Source: Muraenolepis orangiensis
Taxonomy: Eukaryota; Chordata; Actinopteri; Gadiformes; Muraenolepididae
DNA: 64,000 bases
Direction: 5' to 3'
Assembly: GCA_027704905.1 (NCBI GenBank)
Contig: CM051006.1
Location: forward strand, 2,871,876 to 2,935,875
Shown: in pieces, positions 13,780 to 26,453 of the stretch
How positions within the stretch are numbered: the stretch's first letter is position 1
Layout: each line of letters begins with the position of its first letter
Translations under genes and position numbers: made by a program
Notes under the pieces: model-generated
Databases searched by the model: none
The model's input: only the letters and a program-made list of their open reading frames with translations
What the model was told of the DNA's origin: nothing

Positions 13780-14139
13780 CACTGTAAAACTCTTGTCATT
13801 AATACTGTAAAATACACTACATTATAAACAACTTTTAAGTAAAATATGCAAAAATTGCAGTCTTTTATTGAGCTTAAAAAAAGGTGGAATTGTTCAGTGA
13901 AATTGAATGGGATTCAATGCACAATAAGCGACAACTGCATGTAAATTTTACTGAAATAATTGGTTTAATAGCAGCGTGGGCATGCTAATTAAGCAGAAAT
14001 GTAAATAAGCAGATGTCAAATTTGTAAAATGGTATACATTTTAATACATTTTTTAAGTATTTTTTTACAAAATTGTTCTGGCAACCACAGCTGCCATGCT
14101 GTTTATTTCCGTAAAATTCACAGATTGTTTTTTACAGTG
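13780..14139. mobile_element. small MITE-like element with ACTGTAAAA ends
   Basis: The left edge CACTGTAAAAC (13780) and the right edge GTTTTTTACAGTG (ending 14139) are inverted relatives. The interior right half has GGCAACCACAGCTGCCATG and TTCCGTAAAATTCACAG, which match a very common fish non-autonomous repeat. No target duplication is visible, so the left edge is tentative. Confidence 0.45.
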
Positions 14140-14313
14140 TAATTCAAATAAATAAATATATGACTCACGGGTTGTCTGCAACGCGGAATTAATATGAATG
14201 ACCCAAGATAGATCCTTGCATGTGTGTGTGTGTGTGTGTTTGCATGTGTATGTGTGTGTGTGTGTGTGAGTGAGGGTGTGTGTGTGTGTGTGTGTGTGTG
14301 CGTGTAAGTGTGC

Positions 14314-14377
<64 letters not shown>

Positions 14378-14820
14378 AGCAGGGGATCTATACCTTACAA
14401 GGCCCTCACACACCAACGAGGATCAGAAGTGTGTTATTATTGATCTATAATTAGGCCCCTGAGGGCCCCTGGTTTTAATCACACTGGGCTTTCCCGCCCG
14501 TTAAAACCAGCCAGTGACGTTTATTAGACAGTGGAGGAAAATAAACAAGCACCTAAATTGGCTCTCAGTGAGTGTGCTGCTCTCCCCTCGGCCCCACGGA
14601 CGCCTGGTCGGAAGGGTAACTCCCAGACTGAGGGAGACCAGAGATAACTGGCCTTCAATGGAGGCCATTATCTCTCTCTCTCTCTATCTCTGTCTCTCTC
14701 TCTCTCTATGAGTACAACCCTCATCTATTAAGGCATAACTACAAAACACACATTTGTAAAACACAGGTAAAATTAGGCGTCCAATTGTTGAACAGCAGCC
14801 ACGCCCCAAAACCTGGAGGT
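14140..14820. repeat. (GT)n array and short (CT)n tract with spacer
   Basis: (GT)n with TGCATGTGTA and GAGTGAGG interruptions at 14219-14374, and (CT)n at 14671-14708. The sequence between holds no supportable gene. Confidence 0.9.
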
Positions 14821-16515
14821 AACACAAACCTGTAAGTAACACACAAATGGAAGTAACACACCTTGAGGTAACACACCTGGAGGTAGAAGTAACAAACCTG
14901 GTAACACACCTGGAGGTAACACACACCTGGAGGTTACAAACCTTGAGAACACACACCTGGAGGTAACGCACCTAGAGGTTACACACACCTGGAGGTAACA
15001 CACACCAAGAGGTGACTCACACCTGGAGGTAACACACCTGGAGGTAACACGCAGCTGGAGGTAACACACCCAGAGGTAACACACACCTGGAGGAAACACA
15101 CACCTAGGGGTAACACACACCTGGAGGTAACACACACCTGGAGGTAACACACACCTGGAGGTAACACACCTGGAGGTAACACACCTGGAGCTAACACACA
15201 CCTGAAGGTAACACACCTGGAGGTAACACACACCTTAAGGTAACACACACCTGGAGGTTACAAACCTGGAAGTAACACACACCTAGATGTAACGCACCTG
15301 GAGGTAACACACCTGGAGGTCAGACACACCTGAAGGTAACACACCTGGAGGTAACACGTCCTGGATGTAACAAACACCTGGAGATAATTCACACCTGGAG
15401 GTAACACACACCAGAAGGTAAACACCTGGAGGTAATACACCTGGGGGTAACACACACCTGGAGGTTACAAACCTTGAGAACACACACCTGGAGGTAACAC
15501 ACACCTGGAGGTAACACTCCTGAAGGAAACACATATCTGGAGGTAACACACACCTGGAGATTACAAACCTTGAGAACACACACCTGGAGGTAACGCACCT
15601 AGAGGTTACACACACCTGGAGGTAACACACACCAAGAGGTGACTCACACCTGGAGGTAACACATCTGGAGGTAACATGCAGCTGGAGGTAACACACCCAG
15701 AGGTAACACACACCTGGAGGAAACACACACCTAGGGGTAACACACACCTGGAGGTAACACACACCTGGAGGTAACACACCTGGAGGTAACACACCTGGAG
15801 GTCAGACACACCCGAAGGTAACACACCTAGAGGTAACACACCTGGATGTAACAAACACCTGGAGGTAATTCACACCTGGAGGTAACACACACCAGAAGGT
15901 AAACACCTGGAGTTAACACACCTGGGGGTAACACACACCTGGAGGTAACACTCCTGAAGGAAACACATATCTGGAGGTAACACACACCTGGAGATTACAA
16001 ACCTTGAGAACACACACCTGGAGGTAACGCACCTAGAGGTTACACACACCTGGAGGTAACACACACCAAGAGGTGACTCACACCTGGAGGTAACACATCT
16101 GGAGGTAACATGCAGCTGGAGGTAACACACCCAGAGGTAACACACACCTGGAGGAAACACACACCTAGGGGTAACACACACCTGGAGATAACACACCTGG
16201 AGGTAACACACACCTGGAGGTAACACACCTGGATGTAACACACACCTGGAAATAACACACACCTGGGGGTAACACACACCTGGAAGTAACGCAGCTGGAG
16301 GTAACACACCTGGAGGTAACACACACCTGGAGGTAACACACCTGGAGGTAACACACACCTGGAAATAACACACACCTGGAGGTAACACACACCTGGGGGT
16401 AACACACAGCTAGATATAACATACACCTGGAGGTAACACACCTGGAGGTAACACACCTCGAGGTAACATACACCTGGAGGTAACACACCTGGAGGTAACA
16501 TACACCTGGAGGTAA
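14821..16515. repeat. 15-19 bp minisatellite with higher-order structure
   Basis: The core CCTGGAGGTAACACAC is repeated about 100 times, with a variable CA spacer giving units of 15-19 bp. A distinctive block (AAACCTTGAGAACACACACC and onwards) occurs at about 14938, 15565 and 15999. The last two belong to a 434-bp duplicated segment that also shares CACTCCTGAAGGAAACACAT. The minus-strand frames of 80-170 codons rich in CYLQVCVTSRCV are repeat artefacts. Confidence 0.96.
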
Positions 16516-17177
16516 TGCACCTGAAGCCAATCAAGGTAATTAATCAGGAGGCTTATTAAAAGCCATCAGCAACCACACGGACGGTCGAGGAGAGGTTAGC
16601 AGACTGAATCTCCAACTGTGCAGTTAGAGAGAAGAGTAAGAGAAGGTGAGAGTAAAATATTTAGCCTGGATTGATGGATAAGTGGATTGATTGTACTCTG
16701 AAACTAACTTTGATATCACCTGGAAGGAACCATGACGGATCAGAACTAGGGTTGACTGGACAGACATAAGGATACCCCATCTCCCGGGCCTACTGAGTCT
16801 GACTCCCTCGGTTCACCCTGAATGGAGACACATAGTTCGGAGTCTGCTTGGAATTTCTTGTTTGCCAGATTCATCAGGTGGAAATTATTGGTCACATTAT
16901 TTCATAATTTACCCATAAACAGCTTGTTTTAAAATCATAATTACCCATCAATCTCTCCATATCTCTATCTACCTCTCTCTCTCTCTCTCTGTATTGGTGT
17001 AGGCTGTATTGGTTACATGCATATTATTTAAAAAACAGTTTTAGGGGTTGTAGAAATTCTAATCCCAGACATGCAGATCTCTGGTTCTATCTATATATAC
17101 AGTCCATATTCATCACAAGACACCTTTCTAGTCCACAGGTTAGAATGCTGTTAGACACCCACCAGGAGTATATAAAT

Positions 17178-17183
<6 letters not shown>
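16516..17183. other. single-copy stretch
   Basis: A short CT tract is at about 16975-16990. No gene recognised. Confidence 0.4.
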
Positions 17184-17270
<87 letters not shown>

Positions 17271-17304
17271 GTCTCTCTCTGTCTCTCTCTGTCTCTCTCT
17301 CTCT
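17184..17304. repeat. (CT)n microsatellite
   Basis: About 120 bp of CT with four regularly spaced GTCTCTCT variants at the right end. Confidence 0.97.
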
Positions 17305-17476
17305 GATGGAAGGCCCCCAGGGATCCATACAGGACCCAGGCTGTCACCAGATCCACACACACACAGGCTGCCAGAATGTAGGGTACCCATGCAGGACACA
17401 CTCTTGTCATGCTCCTTCTCCTTCACACAGACACATGTCAGGATACGCTTTTACTGTGTAGCATGGGTAACACTAC

Positions 17477-17549
<73 letters not shown>

Positions 17550-18360
17550 TACAACGGACACCCACACCCACACACATACGCAAACGTAACAACACACATA
17601 GGCACATACAAAGATGCTAAACGCCCAGGCTAAACCCCCCACGGAGCTGTTTGACACCAGAGGCTGGACCTGGACCAGACCATCACTGGGCTCTATGTTC
17701 CCCATATGTTCCTTACAGTGTCCCTGTGGAATAAACAGCCTCATGAAGCCAGAGTCTTCCAGCTAATAAGCCTGATCGATATCCGTCTATCCACATTGGA
17801 ACTGCCATACATCTCCTGGCCCCTTCTTCCTTTATAGTCCCATAGCCGATTCATTACTCCTAGTTAAGCTCTCCTCTAAAACTAAAATAAATAAATACAT
17901 AGATAAATAAACCATTAGTCTTTAAGGTGCCACAGCTGTACTGAATCATGACATGACCACGATAGGTCAACATGGAAACATCGGAACAAGGAACAATGCT
18001 ACGAAGAAATACTGACAGCAACGCTACTGCCAATATGTTGTCCTTTGGAATGTCTGGCTGTTCTGGCCTCTGTGTTTATTATTCTCACAGTATCCCGGGT
18101 TGCCAGATGGCACAAAAACCCAGCGTGCTGCAGCCATGGAGGCAAGCAAACAGACTGGATCCACTGAGACTGTAATAGATTGAACCTGACCTAAAGAGAA
18201 CGGGTGCTGCTTTTTGTCGAGGATGTTCTTGTCAAGACAGCTGCAGCATTCTGAGCAAGCTGAAGGCTTCTCATAGCACAACTAGAGGACCTGGATCACA
18301 GTTTCAACATCACACAATGATAGAAAAAAGGTCAGACTTTAGCAATATTACTGAGATGGA
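17305..18360. other. spacer containing a (CA)n array
   Basis: (CA)n lies at 17476-17547. The rest (17.6-18.36 kb) is single-copy sequence without a supportable gene. Confidence 0.6.
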
Positions 18361-19288
18361 GAGATACAAGATACAAGATATTTTTTGCAACAATTGCAAC
18401 AGGTACATTGGAATGCTTACTCCCCATTCCCTCCCACAGCATACATCTCCAAAACAATACTATACAAATATAAATAATATATACAATAAAAATAAACCAA
18501 AAAATAGCAGCAAAGTGACTGTTAAATGATATGTACATGTGCTGAATGTACATGTTTTTTTTTGTTTTTTTTAAATTAAGTGCCAGTAGTGCAGCAGCAT
18601 CATGAATACAGTCCAGTAATTGTGATGAGCCCAGAAAGTCCAGCAAAGTATGTAAGTGTAATGCTTATGACAACGTGATGAAAGTGGCAGCACTCCTAGC
18701 AGTTCAGTAGGTCACTGCCTGTGGATAAAAACTATCCTTAAACCTGGTAGTCCTTGTACGGATGCTGCTCAACCGGCGACCAGACAGTAGGGGGAAGAAG
18801 AGATGGAGCCTAGGGTGGTTGCAGTCCTTTATGATGGACATGACCTTCTTTCAACATCTGGTCCTACAGATCTCCTCAATGCATGGAAGTGCACATCCAA
18901 TGATCTTCTCTGCCGTCTTCACGACCCTCTGGATGGCTTTCTTGTCCTGTGCAGTGGTGTGGCCGTACCACACGGTGACACCACTCGTCAGGACGCTCTC
19001 TACGGAGCCACGGTAGAAGTTCACTAGCCATCTCTGGCCTATTCCGCTTCTTCTGAGGCACTACAGAGCATAGAGGCACTAGTGTGCCTTCTTCAGCATG
19101 ACCTCCGTGTTGCGGGTCCGCGCCAGGTCATCGGAAATCTTTAGCCCAATGAAAAGGAAGCAGCTGACCCCGGTGTCCCGTCCAGGCTGAGGGTGTTCCC
19201 ACGTGGCTCCTGAAGTCATTGATGAGCTCCTTAGACTTGCTGACATTCAGTGCGAGGCTGTGGTCCTCACACAATCGCATCAGCTGGA

Positions 19289-19579
19289 CTACCTCATATC
19301 TGTACTGTACTGTGTTTCTTCGACTGTGGTGTCATCTGCAAACTTGATATTCAGATTATTAATGTGTGTAGCAGTACAGTCATGCATGTACATGCGAGTA
19401 CAGCCGGGGACTGAGGCAGCAGCCTTTGGGTGGAGAGTGGATGAGATGTTGTTCCCAATCTTCACCACTTGAGGCCTGCATGTCAGGAAGTCCATAATCC
19501 AGTTACAGATGGGGGCGCCCAGACCTAGGTCCTTCAGTTCCAGGACCAGCTTGGATGGAACAATGGTGTTGAACGCCAA
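19289..19579 (-). pseudogene. RT palm fragment of the 18.4-20.6 kb LINE
   Basis: About 96 codons with AFNTIVPSKL (motif A), RPQVVKIGN and the catalytic FADDTT box. The usual GAPQGCVLSPLLYSL stretch before the FADD box is damaged (PKAAASVPGCTRMYMHDC), so the domain is not functional. Confidence 0.8.
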
Positions 19580-19944
19580 GCTGTAGTCAATGAACAGCAG
19601 TCTGACGTAGGTGTCCCTCCTGGTACTGCAGGGTGTGTAGTGCCAGGGAAATGGCGTTGTCTACAGACCTGTTTGGTCTGTGTGAAAACTGGAGTGGGTC
19701 TAGGGACTCAGGGATGGAAAAGTTGATATGCGACATTACAAGTTCCTCCAGGCACTTCATGGCTACGGGTGTTAAAGCCACTGGACGATAAACATTGAGG
19801 CATATTACCTTGGTCTTTTTGGGTAACGGCAACGGGGTTGATGCAAACATTGCATTGGACAAACTTTTCATCAAAGTGAGCAAACTTCCGAATCACTACC
19901 TCGAGGCAGTCCCCATTGTAGCGGGGGACTTTTACCAATGAATT

Positions 19945-20085
19945 AAAAAAAAGGTATTATTATTTTTATGGTGTAGTTTTTGGATATGTATACTGCGGGA
20001 GGGAATTTGGATTAGCGTTCCAATGTACTTGTTACAAATGGCAAATAAATATCTTGTATATTGTATCTTGTATATTTTATCTTGT
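19945..20085 (+). mobile_element. LINE 3' tail inserted into the LINE
   Basis: It ends in GGCAAATAAATATCTTGTAT followed by degenerate TATTGTATCTTG units. This is the tail type of the same family on the opposite strand (compare 18361-18400 reversed and 32350-32394). It interrupts the endonuclease frame after VYIQP on the minus strand. The 5' boundary is approximate. Confidence 0.6.
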
Positions 20086-20620
20086 AACCCGTGGTTGGAT
20101 GTAAACTGCCGCCATTAGAATAGCGGAGATTTCCCTCGGCAAGTAAAAAGGGCGACACTTGATTGTCAGTAATTCCAGATTAGATGAGCAGTGTTGAGAA
20201 AGCACCTCAACGTCCGTCCACCAGCTGTTGTTCACCAAGCAGCATACGCCCCCACCATTATTCTTCCCCGTGGACTCAGCTGTTCTGTCGGTCCAAAACA
20301 AAGAGAATCCTGGTGGTTGCACTGCTTCGTCAGACATCACGGAGGACAGCCATGTTACAGTAAAAATCATGACGCAACATTCCCTGATATCCCGCTGCAG
20401 GCAATACGACACTTCGTCTGACTTGTGAGAGACTGGACGTTGGCTAGGAGAATTCTCGGTAGGGCTGGTTTCCATCCCCTCAGGAGTATCTTGGTAATAG
20501 CGTTGATATAAGACTGGATTGTCTGACAACAAGCAACAATCCCTTCCAAGGTTTTAGATGGTCGAGTTTTCAGAAAAAATATAGCCATTAAAGTTAACAA
20601 ATCTCAAAAAAAGAACAATA

Positions 20621-21060
20621 TGGTCTCTAATAACTAATAACTCACATCATAGATAGAGAAGAGCATAGGACCAAGGATCTTTGGGGTGCACCAAATTTTA
20701 CTTCAGAGATTGTTTTATTCTAACTCTTACTCTTACTTTACTATGTCTTTCTTTTTAAAAGCAATCCAAGGAAGTTTCAATATTTTTTCAAAAAAGTTTT
20801 ATATATCATTTCCAAATAATGTTCGATTTTTAATACAACTTTTTTTTTGATATTTAAATGATTTATTTTTTAATAAAAATATATAAAAAAATATTTTATA
20901 AGTATTTAAGTATTTAATATTTTTTTCCAATTTGTTTTAATTATTTGAGATATATTTTATATTATTTCAAAAAATATTTTTGAAATTATTTTAGATAAAA
21001 TAATAATAATTCTTTTCAACAATGTGTTACAAAGTGCTTTACACTAAGTGTTAAATGTTC
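20621..21060. other. very AT-rich stretch
   Basis: Mostly A and T homopolymer runs and TATTT motifs (20.76-21.01 kb); no gene. Confidence 0.7.
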
Positions 21061-22680
21061 ACACAAGATGACGACTGCAATGAAGAAGCCTGATGTTGAT
21101 GATGCTGATGATGCTGATGATGAAGATGACCCCCACTAACGGCGAGGTTATCCCTGCCCCAGTCTCTATATGAAGATACAGTCTATAGCGATAACAGTCA
21201 GATCGGATTGTAGCTGTTGCTTGGGTGGTTCCAATGTGTCCTCGGGGACGGGCTCCCACGTTGTCCTCTCCGTCTCCTTCTCTCCGTCTCCTCCTCTCCT
21301 CCCCGTGATGCATGGAGAGGAGCGCCGGAGCTGACAGAGGATTCACTACATCATGAGTGGGAGGAAAGGGGGGAGATGGTTGCCGAGACGGCAACCGGTG
21401 TCTCCAGGTATTGGTGCTTTACGGCGGTGACCCCCCCAGCAGCGTCTGGCGAGGCTTCAGCGCAAGCTGAGCGGTGTTGAGAGAGAATGATTTCTGTTCT
21501 GGGAGGAGGGGGAGGGTAAGAAAATGTATCATAACTGTCAGCCGTGGGCCCACAGGGACAATGATAGAGATCACTCCCTCTCTCCCACTGGGCTCTCCTC
21601 TTTTCTCTCCTCCTCCTCCCTCTCCTCTCTCGCTGGCTACTTCTATCTATCTCTCTCTACCCACTTCCCTCCCTCCCCCTCCCTGCCTTATCTTTATCTC
21701 TCCCTCTCTCTCTCTTCCTCCTCCTCCTTTGTCTCTCATATTATTTTCTCTCTATCTCATCTAGCATCATAGACACCAGAGAGGGGCCGGTCAAACATTT
21801 GACTCCAGAGAAATCGGGGGAGAACTATAATCAATTAAATGGGAGAGGACCTCTCTTCAAACAGCTTCCTATTCAGTGAATGCAAGGGATTGTTCTGGAA
21901 AACGTCTGCCAACTGTAGAAGTGACCTGTGGAGAATGGGTGAAGAGCGTTTAATGAGGCTCCACTGTGGGCTTCTGACACTTAATTCAGTTCTTTTATGT
22001 GGAGCAGTTGTACTCAAAGTGGGACACGGGCCCCCAGAGCTTCAGGGAGGAACTAGGAGTCATTTAGAACGTGTGCTGTGGTCCTCTGTCTGTCCCCCCA
22101 ACCTGGTTCTCCATCAGGTGGAGTCTGCTGCTTGGTTTGTCTGACAGTTTTTTTTGCATTACGCATTTGTATGCATAATCGATAAACTTACTTATATTAC
22201 AATTAAACATGTATTTATTTAGATGCTCTACATTTTAGTTACAGTTAATAGTAACAAAACCGAGAAAGAGAGCAGAGTGCTCTCTTTCTTATAAGTGATA
22301 AGTGATAATCATTTGTTCCTCTGATGTTTTTGGGGCTCAATAAAACCCTTTCATCATCTCGTCCGGCATTAAGACTTTTGAGTTCTGAATCCCGCCTGAC
22401 TTTCTTGATAAGGCCAAAGATGGGGACCAGCTTTTGTGACGGACACAGATGGCCTCTATAGTATAGACTTATGTTCTTCCCCGGCACCGATGGTTCCGGG
22501 GAGGAACAAACAGTGTTTGTCAGCCTCCAAACACCAAACCCTCTGACAGGACATGGTGGGTGGTGGTGGAGGGGAGAAGCTATTAGCTTCCCAAGACAAA
22601 TCACTTCTGTTGAAATTAATCTGTCTTTAATCCAGAGATCATTCCCTACCGGGGAGTGAGACAGAGGTTTGGGTTTCCTC
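21061..22680. other. single-copy stretch with pyrimidine-rich patch
   Basis: A TGATGATGC-rich tract is at 21083-21130, and a 170-bp C/T-rich segment is at 21590-21760. No gene is supportable. Confidence 0.5.
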
Positions 22681-22697
22681 CATTTCTCTCTTTCTCC

Positions 22698-22783
<86 letters not shown>
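22681..22783. repeat. (CT)n microsatellite
   Basis: About 100 bp of nearly pure CT. It is followed by CACGTGGCACGTGGG, which contains two E-box CACGTG-like cores. Confidence 0.97.
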
Positions 22784-22784
<1 letters not shown>

Positions 22785-22872
22785 GTGGCACGTGGGACCA
22801 CAGAGTGTTGGTCTGCATTCTATCTTCCTCCGAGTTTCTTTTAAACGTTTTACAGAGAGTTTATCGAGTGTG

Positions 22873-22976
22873 GCAGCAGCAGCAACAGCAGCAGCAGGAA
22901 AAGGAAGAGGAGGATGAGGATGAGGAGGAGGAGGAGGAGGAGGAGGAGGAGGAGCAGCAGCAGGAGTAGCAGGAGA
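22873..22976. repeat. (CAG)n/(GAG)n trinucleotide tract
   Basis: CAGCAGCAGCAACAGCAGCAG grades into GAGGAGGATGAGGAG repeats. Open in several frames but without neighbouring coding sequence. Confidence 0.9.
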
Positions 22977-23397
22977 TGGAGGGGCAGAAAGAGGCACGAG
23001 AGGGAATGAACAGCGAGACAACGCGCCGCTGCCGTCCCACGTTGGATGCCGAAAGAGGTGCGGATGTTCACTTAACCCTGAGGTGTCCTGCTGGGTCTTC
23101 CCTGCCCCTGGGCAACTCAACCTCGCTGGGCGGGGCCTGGGCTGACGTGTGAGCGCTCGGGGTAATTAATAACATGATGCTGTTTAATTACCTCCTATGT
23201 GTCCAAATGTGTTCCCCACCCCCATCCCCACCGGGTGGCCCCTGGGAGCCCAACAGATGCCGCTTATGGTGGTCATACTTTTCCTCTTGTAGCGTATATA
23301 TATTTATATATATTTATATATAAATCAGAGTGTGTCATCCATGTGGTTATGAAGAGGGAGAGGGGACCAATGTAGAGAGTAAGTAGGTCTGTAGCTG
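22977..23397. other. single-copy stretch
   Basis: A TATATATTTATATA cluster is at 23295-23325. No gene seen. Confidence 0.4.
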
Positions 23398-23438
23398 ATC
23401 CTGTGCACCGTGTGTCTGGGACACACGGTGCACAGGAT
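23398..23438. other. perfect 19-bp inverted repeat with 3-nt spacer
   Basis: ATCCTGTGCACCGTGTGTC (23398-23416), spacer TGG, then its exact reverse complement (23420-23438). It is the longest perfect GC-rich hairpin I found outside simple repeats. A loop of three bases is too tight for a normal pre-miRNA. It could be a protein-binding palindrome, a cruciform, or a mutational palindrome. Confidence 0.9.
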
Positions 23439-24612
23439 GAATGCTACCAAGCTCAAAGGTAATTAAAACAGGCTTCTGCAGCTGGAAGACTGAGATAAAG
23501 AGCGTCTGGAGAAGGATGCTTAACCCCTCGTGTCCCCCCCTTGGGTTTAATAAAGATACACGGCTAGCCATGGGAATTGGTCTTAACTTGTGGGATTAGC
23601 CCATAGCTTGCAATTTTAGCTCATAGCGTGCTAATTTGGCCAAGCACAAAGCTGAAGCGAACAGCTATTGCATTTTTAGTTGAATACAATTATCTAGGTA
23701 GTAATACTAATACAACTTCTTCTTGAGTCCAAAGAAGTAATAAACAATTGTAAGAGAGAAAGAATGAAACAATTAAGTAGAACCTAGAAATTCACTAGAA
23801 TGAGATGATGTTAAATGTCAACTTTAGACGCTCTTATCACAACTTGTCTCCCATTCCCCTCAATCAATAACAATTAAAACAGAATAAAACTGATATTTAT
23901 GTTCCGGGCTCCTCGGAGGGATGACGATGAGTTCATGATAAGGATGATGATGATGAAGATGGCAGTTTCTTCCTCTCAGCACAGAGGGTCCAACTAATTG
24001 GTAATTAATTGACTGTGCGTCTCTGAGGATGTCATCTGTTCCAATAGGTTAACGCAAGAGAAACCCCCACAACACCAACATAAACCTCCAACCGCTGGAG
24101 AAGCTACACCCCCCCCCTCTTTCAGGGTTAAAGGGACGAGCAGAATAGAAATGTTGCTTAATACGTTAGTGTTTCTCTCCCCAGATGAAGATAAAGAGCG
24201 TGGGACCATGCGCTGCCTTTGATCAGGGCGGGGCTATATATATATCTATATGTATATACGTATATATATACGTATATATATATATATACGCACAGCGGGG
24301 TAATGCCGTTAGATGCAACAGGATAACGGCGGAGCGTGAGGACAATAAGAGTTAACGGGAAAAGATAAACAACGTTACCAGCGTCTGGCGGTAATATTGA
24401 GTCAGTGCGGCGCGGGGAAGCTATGCTCCACGATACTGCAGAAATATTCATAAGTGCTTATGTTTCTGTATGATTTATGGTTAGCCCCCCCCCCCCCCTC
24501 CCCTCGTGCGCTGGGAAAAGCAAAGTCGTGCGCAACACTGAAAAGAGTTGTACTGATCCATCCTTCCTCCTCCTCCTCCTCCACTCCCACTGCTGCTGCT
24601 GCTGCTGGTCTC
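23439..24612. other. single-copy stretch with TA tract
   Basis: Alternating (TA)n with CG interruptions lies at 24228-24292; C14 at about 24485; short (CTC)n and (CTG)n at 24567-24607. No gene seen. Confidence 0.5.
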
Positions 24613-25127
24613 CCCTGGCATGGTATCTCCCTGGGCATGGTATCTCCCTGGGCATGGTATCTCCCTGGGTATGGTATCTCCATGGCATGGTATCTCCTGG
24701 CATGTCCCTGGGCATGGTATCTCCCTGGGCATGGTATCTCCCTGGGCATGGTATCTCCCTGGGTATGGTATCTCCCTGGGTATGGTATCTCCCTGGGCAT
24801 GGTATCTCCCTGGGCATGGTATCTCCCTGGGCATGGTATCTCCCTGGGCATGGTATCTCCCTGGGTATGGTATCTCCCTGGGCATGGTATAACCCTGGGC
24901 ATGGTATCTCCCTGGGCATGGTATCTCCCTGGGCATGGTATCTCCCTGGGCATGGTATCTCCCTGGGCATGGTATCTCCCTGGGCATGGTATAACCCTGG
25001 GCATGGTATCTCCCTGGGTATGGTATCTCCCTGGGCATGGTATCTCCCTGGGCATGGTATCTCCCTGGCATGGTATCTCCCTGGGTATGGTATCTCCCTG
25101 GGCATGGTATCTCCCTGGGCATGGTCG
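24613..25127. repeat. 17-bp minisatellite, about 30 copies
   Basis: The unit TGGTATCTCCCTGGGCA has few variants: GGGTA for GGGCA, ATAACCC for ATCTCCC (twice), and a short CCATGGCA or TCCTGGCA unit. No stop occurs in either strand, which explains overlapping open frames of 200-340 codons on both strands. None is a gene. Confidence 0.97.
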
Positions 25128-25211
25128 GGGGAAGAGGGGGGAAGAGGGGGGGAGGTGGGGGGGAGAGGGGCCGCTAACGTCCACCATAATGGTTTCAAAC
25201 GGCGGGATGCA
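25128..25211. other. G-rich spacer between two minisatellites
   Basis: GGGGGAAGAGG-type purine run at 25126-25170, followed by a short unique segment. Confidence 0.7.
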
Positions 25212-25378
25212 CGGGATGGCCGGTTCCAGGTCAGGTTCCAGGTCAGGTTCCAGGTCAGGTTCCAGGTCAGGTTCCAGGTCAGGTTCCAGGTCTCAGGTTC
25301 CAGGTAAGGTTCCAGGTCAGGTTCCAGGTCAGGTTCCTGGTCAGGTTCCAGGTCAGGTTCCAGGTCAGGTTCCAGGTT
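25212..25378. repeat. 12-bp minisatellite
   Basis: The unit GGTTCCAGGTCA is repeated about 13 times with AGGTCT and AGGTAA variants. Because 12 is divisible by three, it reads as a Gly-Ser-Arg-Ser or Val-Pro-Gly-Gln repeat; this is not evidence for a protein. Confidence 0.96.
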
Positions 25379-26050
<672 letters not shown>

Positions 26051-26234
26051 CTATATTCTATTATTTAGAATCAGCAGGAATTTAGGAGCATCAGTATTAC
26101 CAAGCGGGCATGGCTGATCTCCATTCATACCAAGTGTTCAACCTTATTGTTCCTCCTTAATGTTCTGTACCTTCAGCAGCCCACTGACCCTGCAGTCTGC
26201 AGCCTGCTGTCTCACTGCCAGGAGCTCTCACCCA

Positions 26235-26335
<101 letters not shown>

Positions 26336-26369
26336 TTTGATTGCATTGTACTGTCATTTGACTTTGTAT

Positions 26370-26389
26370 AATGATTATTATTATTATTA

Positions 26390-26453
<64 letters not shown>
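26370..26453. repeat. (ATT)n microsatellite at the L2 3' end
   Basis: About 27 ATT units with one GTT. On the minus strand it is (AAT)n directly after the 3' end of the L2 element, so it probably grew from that element's tail. Confidence 0.95.

Larger units (their letters stand above)
18361..20620 (-). mobile_element. second Rex1/CR1-like LINE, degraded
   Basis: The 3' end is at 18361 with ATACAAG tandem units as its tail. From the right it reads: endonuclease start (RILLANVQSLTS, 20.4-20.45 kb), then a frame with NNGGGVCCLVNNSWW and PFYLPREISAILMAAVYIQP (20.08-20.5 kb). The domain is cut there by a plus-strand LINE tail at 19945-20085. RT pieces follow: CLNVYRPVALTPVAMKCLEE, FSHRPNRSVDNAISLALHTL (19.6-19.85 kb), then AFNTIVPSKL, ICNWIMDFLTCRPQVVKIGN and IKFADDTTVEE (19.29-19.58 kb). 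Part of the endonuclease and linker is missing. The 3' UTR at 18.36-18.75 kb matches fragments at 32.2 and 36.0 kb. Confidence 0.85.

Noticed and set aside
14821..16515. CRISPR-like array of regular repeats
   Set aside because: Units are directly tandem with no unique spacers, in a vertebrate-type sequence with no cas genes.
14773..16534. Cys/Val-rich minus-strand frames of up to 172 codons
   Set aside because: Repeat translation of the CCTGGAGGTAACACAC array.
22245..23120. 291-codon minus-strand frame with poly-Pro and Arg-Glu runs
   Set aside because: Made of trinucleotide and (GA)n repeats; the non-repeat parts show no recognisable domain or splice structure.
23398..23438. microRNA precursor
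   Set aside because: The 3-nt loop and perfect 19-bp stem are too short for a normal pre-miRNA; kept only as an unexplained palindrome.
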